Shown in pieces: positions 7,091 through 13,012 of a stretch of 20,893 bases of DNA. This DNA is from Halomonas halophila (GTDB lineage: Bacteria; Pseudomonadota; Gammaproteobacteria; Pseudomonadales; Halomonadaceae), in the NCBI GenBank assembly GCA_002433675.1, contig DJIP01000143.1, positions 1-20,893 on the forward strand, written 5' to 3'. The notes below the pieces were generated by a model, which saw nothing but the letters and a program-made list of their open reading frames with translations, had not been told where the DNA came from and made no database searches. How positions within the stretch are numbered: the stretch's first letter is position 1; every line of letters begins with the position of its first letter. Made by a program: the position numbers and the translations under genes.

Positions 7091-8035
7091 TCAGCCCGAC
7101 GCCCGGGACGACCTTCTACGCCCAATCCAGCCGCTGCCGATCAGCATGCCCAGGGTAATCAGCACCGCCGCCCCGGCAAGCCACGGGGTAGGCGCGGCAT
7201 AGCCTGTCACCACCAGCACCAGGGTCGACAGCAGCGGCGTAAAGTAGGCCAGCAGGCCCAGCAGCCGTAGATCGCCCTGCTTGACCCCGATATCCCAGGT
7301 AAAGAAGGCGCTGCCCACCGGTCCCAGGCCAAGAGCGATGACACCGAACCAGTCACTGCCCTGGGGCCAGCGACCGGGTTCGAAGGCCAGATGGCACGCC
7401 GCCGCCAGTATCGCGGTGACCAGACAGAAGCCCCCCACCGCGGCGGTGGGCACCGTGCGGGTGGCCCGGGACAGCACCGAATAGCCGCTCCAGACGAAGG
7501 CACAGGCGGAGGCGGCGGCGTAGCCCAGGAGGCTGCCGCCGGCGTCGACGTCACCGCCGATCAGCAGTGCCGCCCCGCCGAAACCAAGCAGGCTGCCGAC
7601 CACGTGAAACCCGCGCAGTCGTTCGCCGGGTAGCAGAGCGACAAACAGCACGATCAACAGCGGCCAGAGATAACTGATCAGGCCAGCGTTGGCCGGCGGA
7701 GCGTTCTGCTGGGCAATGAAATAGAGGGCGTGGTAGCCGAACAGCCCACCGACGCCCAGCGCCCAGACCAGTGGCGGCTGACGCATCGGCGCCAGCACCG
7801 CCTCGCCGCGCAGGCACTGATAGACCACAAAGCACATAAAGGCCACGCCGAACGCCAGGGCGGTGAGCAGAAACGGAGGCACGGGCCCCGACAGCTGGGT
7901 AAAGAGGGCCAGCATGGCCCAATTGAGCACCGTAGAGGCACCGATCCAGGTGGCGCGTCGACGCAAGCTATCGGCGGCGTCTACGGATGTCCCCGCCCGG
8001 GAAGAGGAAGAAGAGGAAGAAGAGGAAGAGCGCAT
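7091..8035 (-). CDS. EamA/DMT-family transporter, YddG-like
   Basis: A 314-aa inner-membrane protein with about ten hydrophobic helices in two EamA repeats, the fold of the drug/metabolite transporter superfamily. The segment HALYFIAQQNAPPANAGLIS followed by YLWPLLIVLF resembles YddG-type aromatic amino acid exporters. The start ATG at 8035 has GGAGG 5 nt upstream. The N-terminus is unusual: MR followed by ten consecutive serines encoded by a TCT/TCC run (8000-8029) before the first helix at about residue 32. The gene lies 48 bp downstream of an AraC-family regulator on the same strand, and regulator plus exporter is a common pairing, so the exporter is probably in its operon or regulon. The substrate is not known; an amino acid or metabolite is likely. 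Confidence 0.88.
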   Translation of the reverse strand: MRSSSSSSSSSSRAGTSVDAADSLRRRATWIGASTVLNWAMLALFTQLSGPVPPFLLTALAFGVAFMCFVVYQCLRGEAVLAPMRQPPLVWALGVGGLFGYHALYFIAQQNAPPANAGLISYLWPLLIVLFVALLPGERLRGFHVVGSLLGFGGAALLIGGDVDAGGSLLGYAAASACAFVWSGYSVLSRATRTVPTAAVGGFCLVTAILAAACHLAFEPGRWPQGSDWFGVIALGLGPVGSAFFTWDIGVKQGDLRLLGLLAYFTPLLSTLVLVVTGYAAPTPWLAGAAVLITLGMLIGSGWIGRRRSSRASG

Positions 8036-8083
8036 GAAGACCTCCAGAGCAACGAGGTCTCGAGTGTGGGCCAGCCGCCCGTA

Positions 8084-8869
8084 CTAGGTCTTGTACGATT
8101 CTGACCTGTTGTTGGTGGCGCAAGGGGCCTGGCGCCGCCAGACGCCGGGAGAAACGCCGTGGGCCTCACGGAAGACCCGGGAGAAGTGGGCAGCGTCGTG
8201 AAACCCGCAGGCCAGCGCAACCTCGGTGAGCGCCATGGCCGAGCCGCAACGAGATCGGTTGATCAGCAGCTGTCGCGCCAGCGCCAGCCGCTCACGCCGC
8301 AGCCAGACCGCCGGCGGCACCCCGAGCAGCTCACGAAACTGACGGGCGAAGACCGCCTCGGACAGGTGGCACAGCGCCGCCATCTCCTTGATGCGCCAGG
8401 GGTGTGCCAGCTCACCGCGTAGCCTCGGTAGCAGCTCGAGCAGGCGCAGACGCGGCGCCGGAAGCGGCCTGCCGCGGCCTTCGTCCAGCGCGTGCTGCAG
8501 ACTGGTCAGCCAGCGGGCAAGCGTCTCGACGCCGGCGCCCGAGGTAGGCGCGATCTCGACCAGGCTGGCGGGCGCGCGATAGCCCCTGGCCCGCTCGCTT
8601 TCGAAGATCCGTTCCACCCCCAGGGCGTGGCACCAGGCCACCGGCAGGTCAAGCACCAGGATGTCGTTGGCCCCCGGCGCGAGATAGTGGTGGGTCTCGC
8701 CGCTGGGGACCGGAGCCAGTACGCCAGGTCCTACGCGCAGGCCACGTCCGCCAACGTCCAGTTCCACCATGCCGCTGCGACCCAGCAGCAGCTGCTGAAA
8801 GTCGTGGCGGTCACTCAATACTCGGTCTGGATAGTGTCGATGTTCGATCAAGGGGGCGCCGACGCTCAT
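8084..8869 (-). CDS. AraC-family transcriptional regulator
   Basis: A 261-aa regulator with an N-terminal cupin-like ligand domain (HDFQQLLLGRSGMVELDVGG, then GVLAPVPSGETHHYLAPG) and a C-terminal AraC-type double helix-turn-helix over about the last 95 residues (IKEMAALCHLSEAVFARQF, then LTEVALACGFHDAAHFSRVF). It ends 48 bp before the EamA exporter start and probably controls it. The frame is open to a TTG at 8926, giving 19 more residues. I prefer the ATG at 8869, with GGGG about 9 nt upstream, because sequence before it (QRGECGARP) does not look conserved. The neighbouring inverted repeat at 8967-8993 is a possible operator. The inducer is unknown. Confidence 0.88.
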   Translation of the reverse strand: MSVGAPLIEHRHYPDRVLSDRHDFQQLLLGRSGMVELDVGGRGLRVGPGVLAPVPSGETHHYLAPGANDILVLDLPVAWCHALGVERIFESERARGYRAPASLVEIAPTSGAGVETLARWLTSLQHALDEGRGRPLPAPRLRLLELLPRLRGELAHPWRIKEMAALCHLSEAVFARQFRELLGVPPAVWLRRERLALARQLLINRSRCGSAMALTEVALACGFHDAAHFSRVFREAHGVSPGVWRRQAPCATNNRSESYKT

Positions 8870-8966
8870 CGGTCTAGCCCCGCACTCGCCGCGCTGGTAA
8901 TGGTCGTTTCCCTTGATGCAGGTCAAATGTGATTTGCTGACAGAAGATATATGCTCTCATTTACAA

Positions 8967-8993
8967 CCTCATCAGGCTCTGGTAGTGATGAGG
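8967..8993. promoter_or_regulatory. Perfect 8-bp inverted repeat in the divergent gap
   Basis: CCTCATCA (8967-8974) and TGATGAGG (8986-8993) form a perfect inverted repeat with an 11-bp centre, between the AraC gene and the 39-aa gene. The layout suits a dimeric repressor site or an mRNA hairpin in the leader of the rightward gene. AraC proteins usually bind direct repeats, so the link to the neighbouring regulator is uncertain. Confidence 0.5.
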
Positions 8994-9035
8994 ACTATCG
9001 GAGGTCCTCTCCATGGAACATGCAGGAGGTCCGTC

Positions 9036-9155
9036 ATGGCGACATCCAAGAGTGTCATCAAGCGAGTCTACGTTCCCACCCACGTCAAGACGCTGCCCAA
9101 TGGCGAGCGCGTCAAGATCCCCGGCCACTATAAACAAAAGGCGCGCGGCGACTGA
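9036..9155 (+). CDS. Hypothetical 39-aa basic peptide
   Basis: A short frame starting MATSKSVIKRVYVPTHVKTL and ending PGHYKQKARGD, with AGGAGG about 6 nt before the ATG. The peptide is Lys/Arg-rich, hydrophilic and has a compact core (VYVPTHVKTLPNGERVKIPG) that could form two beta strands. No cysteine motif, membrane segment or signal is present. A second ribosome-site/ATG pair (GGAGG at about 9000, ATG at 9013) lies just upstream in another frame but opens an unconvincing frame. The good initiation site and balanced composition make this a likely real small gene. Its function is unknown; a small nucleic-acid- or ribosome-associated protein is only a guess from charge. Confidence 0.6.
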   Translation: MATSKSVIKRVYVPTHVKTLPNGERVKIPGHYKQKARGD

Positions 9156-9184
9156 ACAGAGCGCCGGCCTCTGGCCTGCGCCAG

Positions 9185-9439
9185 TCAGATCGAGGACGGC
9201 TCCCTGCACACCCGCCACCAGCCAAGCCCCACGGGTATCCCGTAGAGCAGCGCATGGACCAGCAACTCCTCACCCAGGGCGTAACCGTGTGACAGCCCGA
9301 CGCTCAGGTTCCAGGCGCATATCGCCAGCCAGGCGAGGCTGAATATCCACATGGCGGTGTGCTGTCGCGGCTTGGGGCAGCGCCACAGCAACACCAGGAC
9401 CACGACCACCCCGACGACGACAATCAACATGGTTCTCAT
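9185..9439 (-). CDS. Hypothetical small inner-membrane protein (84 aa)
   Basis: An 84-aa protein with three hydrophobic segments: MLIVVVGVVVVLVLLW at the N-terminus, AMWIFSLAWLAICAWNLSVG, and a third around ELLVHALLYGIPVGLGWW. The start is placed at 9439, with GGGGG about 5 nt upstream; the frame extends to 9463 without a better site. It ends 29 bp from the converging 39-aa gene and begins 79 bp after the quinoprotein gene on the same strand, so it may be its last co-transcribed partner. It resembles generic small integral-membrane proteins and I cannot assign a role. Confidence 0.65.
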   Translation of the reverse strand: MRTMLIVVVGVVVVLVLLWRCPKPRQHTAMWIFSLAWLAICAWNLSVGLSHGYALGEELLVHALLYGIPVGLGWWRVCREPSSI

Positions 9440-9518
9440 GGGCGCCCCCTGCGTAATCTGCAATGTCGTTTCTCAGCATAGCCATGGTCGGGGGCGGCCG
9501 GACCGACGCCCGCCCCGC

Positions 9519-11876
9519 TCATTCAACGTCCCCCTTTTGTGGGGAAGTCTCGGGCGCGGCGTACACCACCAGTTCGGCGACCTGGTCTGAAGACGCTGCA
9601 CCTCGCGGCAGCACAAGCGCCACCACGTTCGCCTTGCTGCTGTCCTGGTGAGCGAGCTGGCTTGTACCCCGCGCCCCCTCGACCATTCGCTGGCGCCACA
9701 GTGCCCGGCCATCATCGAGAGCGAAGGCGTTGAGCGCGGCCGGCCTTGTCTGTTCCGCGACGACCACCACTGCTTCACCAACACCGTTCTCGAGCATTAT
9801 CGGAGCCGACAGGTTCGCCGTTCCGACAGGCAGCGAAAGCTCGAACGGCAAGCGCAACTCCTGGGGCAGCGCAACGTCAAGGTTACCGACGGTGCGTCGC
9901 CAGGCGATCGCCGAGCTATCGCTAGCATCGCTACCCTCGCTGGCGTGCACAGCGGAAAGCACGGACAACTCGACCTTGACCAGTTCCCCCCAGGGAGGTG
10001 TGCGACAGGATAGCCAGGAAAGACGAGGGTCGGCGCCATGGGCGCCGATGCTGGCGTAGAGCGCTTGCCCATCCGGGGCGAGCATCAGCGCCACCTGGCG
10101 TGACGCCAACGGTAGCGTCGGTCTGATCAGCCGCTCCAGCGGCGCCGGCAAGGTGACAGGGCCTGCGCTGTCCCTGGCCCGCAGACGAATACGGCAAAGC
10201 AGTTGGTCCATCGGCGACAGTCCCCACATGTCGCGCTCATGCAATACCTTCGGGTCAGCGGGCGGGGTTCGCCAGGGCTCTGCCGACAGCGGCGATGGTG
10301 GCCCGATGTCGAGCGACGCCAGGGTCTCCCCGCTTGGTATATCCAGCATCAGCAACCGGCCCTCGCTCGTCGCCACTGCCGCAGCCGGGGGCCGATCGCC
10401 CAGGCTGACCAGGGCAGCGTTGCTGGCTCTTGTCGCACCGACCGCCGAACCAGCCATCGAGCCTGCCGTCGAAACCGGCATCGCCCCATCGCCAGGCATG
10501 GGGGCAAGATCCAGCGCTCGCGTCCATCGCGGTTCACCGGTGGTGACTTCCAGCGCCGTCACCCGGCCTTCCGGGCCCACCTCACTGTCATCTCGGACAC
10601 CGTCCAGGCGGCGCTCGGCCCCAGAGGCAGCAGGTGTGGCCACCATCAACATGCCCTGGGCCTCATCGACGGCGACGATGCGAAGGCTGGCGGCACCTGG
10701 CGCCTCAGGCCGCCAGTGCCAGATGCGATCGCCGGTGGCGATATCCAGTGCCACCAGCTCGGGGCCGGGCCCGCTGAGCAGGACCAGTCGCGAGGTGACC
10801 TGGAGGTCAGTAACACCTGCCGGGTTGTCAGCCCCCATGCCGGAGCTCATCCCGCTGCTCATCTCGGTGCTCATCTCGTTCACTTCGGCCAGCTCGACTT
10901 GGCCGTCGGTGCCGAAACTTTCGCAGCGCCTGCCAGCGTCGGCGTCCAGCGCCAGCAAGCGCCAATCTCGGGTGACCACAAACAGCCGCCGCGGACAGAC
11001 CAGATCACTTTCCGCGATCCCCTCCTCTCCGGCACCTTCATGGGTCGCCGACATTTCCAGGGGATCCGGTTCGCCCTCCCCGGGGGTCGGCGCAAAGACG
11101 CCCTCGGCGATGTCCTGCGTTCGCTCAGCGGCATCGTGATAGGCAAGCGTGCGACAGGGCCCCGGGGCCTCGACGTAGCCCTCGCTGCCCGTTGCGTCGC
11201 TGTTCAGGCGCGACCAAAGACGCTCACCGGTGGCGACCCAGCGGGCTTCGATGCCGCTCGAGGTGCAGACAAACAGACGCTCGTCGGCGATGGAAAAGGG
11301 AAAAGAGGAAGACAAGGATGCACCGTTGCCGGATGCACCTTGTTCCAGATCGAGGCGCCATAGCGCGTCGAGGCCAGTGGCGGGCTCACCCTGGGGTCTC
11401 GCCGCGCCCTCGGGCGCAGAGGCGACAGAAGACTCAGGACGCGAAGACAGGGACGGATCGACAACAGGGAGAAAACCCAGTATCAGCAGCAAGGACAGGG
11501 ACGAGACCGCCATCAATCCCAGCCCCTGCCTGCACCAGGCGTAGGCACCGCGGGAGAACCAGGGCAACAGCAGCACCAACCCCAGCAAGGCCGGCAGGCC
11601 CAGTCGCGGCAGCAGGCGCCAGGCATCCAGCCCCACCTCCCACAGCGCCCAGCCAAGGGTGGCACCAAGCAGTGCAGCGTAAAGTCCCGGGGTCAGGCGC
11701 CATCGCGCCATCAGGCCCCATCCCGTCAGCGCCAGCACCCCCGCTGCCAGCACGTAATAGGCCGATCCCCCCAGCGCCAGCAGGTAGCCCCCGGCGGCCA
11801 GAGCAACCAGCGCTGTCGCCAGCACCAACAGGCCAAGCAATCGTGCTGGCCACCTTGCGGCACGCCTGTCATCCAT
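9519..11876 (-). CDS. Degenerate membrane-bound PQQ glucose dehydrogenase-like quinoprotein, probable pseudoenzyme
   Basis: A 785-aa protein with the layout of membrane glucose dehydrogenase (Gcd, about 796 aa): five N-terminal membrane helices (about residues 10-138), then a periplasmic beta-propeller. Family landmarks survive: LFVCTSSGIEARWVATGERLW, CRTLAYHD (H247, the counterpart of a PQQ-binding His), CPRRLFVVTRDWRLLALDA, DMWGLSPMDQLLCRIR and a recognisable C-terminal blade. Known signatures are missing: the HHDLWDxD segment with the catalytic Asp is replaced around 452-462, the following Lys is S504, and the TDN and TPDxWGG motifs are absent. Low-complexity insertions occur (NEMSTEMSSGMSSGMG, about 333-348; the Ala/Ser-rich stretch about 469-488). 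The reading frame is intact, with GGAGG 7 nt before the ATG, so a constrained non-catalytic role is more likely than simple decay. A highly divergent active enzyme is less likely. Confidence 0.8.
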   Translation of the reverse strand: MDDRRAARWPARLLGLLVLATALVALAAGGYLLALGGSAYYVLAAGVLALTGWGLMARWRLTPGLYAALLGATLGWALWEVGLDAWRLLPRLGLPALLGLVLLLPWFSRGAYAWCRQGLGLMAVSSLSLLLILGFLPVVDPSLSSRPESSVASAPEGAARPQGEPATGLDALWRLDLEQGASGNGASLSSSFPFSIADERLFVCTSSGIEARWVATGERLWSRLNSDATGSEGYVEAPGPCRTLAYHDAAERTQDIAEGVFAPTPGEGEPDPLEMSATHEGAGEEGIAESDLVCPRRLFVVTRDWRLLALDADAGRRCESFGTDGQVELAEVNEMSTEMSSGMSSGMGADNPAGVTDLQVTSRLVLLSGPGPELVALDIATGDRIWHWRPEAPGAASLRIVAVDEAQGMLMVATPAASGAERRLDGVRDDSEVGPEGRVTALEVTTGEPRWTRALDLAPMPGDGAMPVSTAGSMAGSAVGATRASNAALVSLGDRPPAAAVATSEGRLLMLDIPSGETLASLDIGPPSPLSAEPWRTPPADPKVLHERDMWGLSPMDQLLCRIRLRARDSAGPVTLPAPLERLIRPTLPLASRQVALMLAPDGQALYASIGAHGADPRLSWLSCRTPPWGELVKVELSVLSAVHASEGSDASDSSAIAWRRTVGNLDVALPQELRLPFELSLPVGTANLSAPIMLENGVGEAVVVVAEQTRPAALNAFALDDGRALWRQRMVEGARGTSQLAHQDSSKANVVALVLPRGAASSDQVAELVVYAAPETSPQKGDVE

Positions 11877-12193
11877 TGCCTTACCTCCGGGACATCCTTG
11901 ACTTCGAGTCGGGCCAGCGTTGCTGCGAGGTCAGCTAGACGCTCTTGCCCCTCTCAACGCTCTTGCCGCTATCGACGTTCGGGCCGCTATCGCCAGGAAC
12001 GTAGCTCCATGCTACACGGGTTAGACTACCCTTCAGTGCGGGTCGGCCCTGACCGCCTGGAACAGGATAGAAGCTGCCGGATGCCACGGCGACTCCCGCA
12101 GCGTCGCTCAGTGCCGAATCGCGCTGGCGACCTTCCCACCTCCCGCAATAGTGACACCATAGACGCATCATCCATGTATCAAGGGACACCTCC
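11877..12193. other. Divergent intergenic region between quinoprotein and GST genes
   Basis: This 317-bp gap must contain both promoters. Apart from an 18-bp tandem repeat (11939-11992) nothing strong is seen. The plus frame at 11898-12197 is Arg/Ser-rich and has no ribosome site. No clear -35/-10 pair was found. AGGG at about 12182 followed by the GST ATG at 12194 is the only initiation signal. Confidence 0.5.
11939..11992. repeat. Three tandem 18-bp imperfect repeats
   Basis: Units at 11939-11956, 11957-11974 and 11975-11992 read ACGCTCTTGCCCCTCTCA, ACGCTCTTGCCGCTATCG and ACGTTCGGGCCGCTATCG. Neighbouring units agree at 15 of 18 positions. They begin about 63 bp upstream of the quinoprotein start and could be regulator sites, though 18 bp is not a whole number of helical turns. 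Confidence 0.75.
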
Positions 12194-12811
12194 ATGAATC
12201 TCTACGGCGATACGCGCTCGGGAAACTGCTACAAGATCAAGTTGCTGGCATCGCTGCTGGACATTCGCATGGTGTGGATAGGCATCGACATCCTGGCCGG
12301 GGACACCCGTGAAGAGGACTTTTTGGGCCGCAACCCCAACGGCAAGATCCCCCTGCTCGAGCTGGATGATGGGCGCTTTCTGGCGGAATCCAACGCGATC
12401 CTCCACTACCTGGCCAGTGGCAGCGAGTGGCTGCCCGAGGATCGTTACCGCCATGCCAAGGTGCTGCAGTGGCAATACTTCGAACAGTACAGTCATGAGC
12501 CCTACATCGCCGTGGCGCGCTTCATCTCGCTCTACCTGGGATTGCCGGAGGACCGACAGGCCGAATTCGACGCCAAGCAGCAAGGCGGCTACAAGGCGCT
12601 CGGCGTCATGGAGCGTCAACTGGAGGCCACGCCCTTTCTGGTCGGCGAGCACCCCACCATCGCCGACATCTCGCTGTACGCCTACACCCATGTGGCTCAT
12701 GAAGGCGGCTTCGATCTCGGCGCCTTCCCCGGCATTCGTGCCTGGATCCAGCGTATCCAGGCGCTGCCAGGCTATATCGCCCTCGGCGAGGACAGCCTCT
12801 CGTCCGACTGA
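12194..12811 (+). CDS. Glutathione S-transferase family protein
   Basis: A 205-aa cytosolic GST-fold protein that would bind glutathione and conjugate or reduce electrophiles. The N-terminal thioredoxin-like domain (about 1-78) has the start MNLYGDTRSGNCYK, with S9 and C12 as candidate thiol-stabilising residues. It also has the cis-Pro P53 (NGKIPLLEL) and the gamma-glutamyl-binding pair E65-S66 (LAESNAI). The all-helical C-terminal domain (about 88-205) contains TIADISLYAYTHVAHEGGF, the N-capping-box region of GSTs. The length is typical. AGGG lies about 9 nt before the ATG. The gene is 201 bp upstream of a KefB/C-type antiporter on the same strand, which fits a glutathione-linked electrophile response. 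The exact subclass and substrate cannot be told. Confidence 0.92.
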   Translation: MNLYGDTRSGNCYKIKLLASLLDIRMVWIGIDILAGDTREEDFLGRNPNGKIPLLELDDGRFLAESNAILHYLASGSEWLPEDRYRHAKVLQWQYFEQYSHEPYIAVARFISLYLGLPEDRQAEFDAKQQGGYKALGVMERQLEATPFLVGEHPTIADISLYAYTHVAHEGGFDLGAFPGIRAWIQRIQALPGYIALGEDSLSSD

Positions 12812-12866
12812 GCAGAAGCCCTCGCTTCGGCCCACGGCGCTACAGGTGCCGTGACGCCTGAGCTGT

Positions 12867-12970
12867 CCAGAACCGCGTACCAGAATCCGGCACCAGAGCC
12901 CCGACCCAGAGCCCCGACCCAGAACACCGCCCCAGAACACCGCCCGACAGCCCCGCCCCAGCGCCCACGC
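12867..12970. repeat. Eight tandem 13-bp repeats upstream of the antiporter gene
   Basis: Starting at 12867, eight consecutive 13-bp units follow the pattern CCAGArCcCCGmC. Units 3 and 4 (12893, 12906) are identical CCAGAGCCCCGAC, and units 5 and 6 (12919, 12932) are identical CCAGAACACCGCC. The flanking units (12867, 12880, 12945, 12958) are more worn. Because 13 is not a multiple of 3, the array is unlikely to be coding, so the antiporter gene should start after it. The identical pairs point to recent duplication. Confidence 0.85.
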
Positions 12971-13012
12971 TGCCATCGGCATAACATGCATACCGGTGAC
13001 ATCAGGTATGCT

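Noticed and set aside
9013..9342. 109-codon frame starting at the upstream ATG with its own GGAGG
   Set aside because: The translation is Ser/Arg/Pro-rich and runs through the end of the 39-aa gene and into the antisense of the membrane-protein gene. The frame at 9036 is better.
10153..11363. Long plus-strand frames opposite the quinoprotein gene
   Set aside because: Low-complexity Ser/Arg/Ala and Gln/His/Arg-rich translations typical of antisense frames. The minus strand shows membrane helices and Gcd landmarks.
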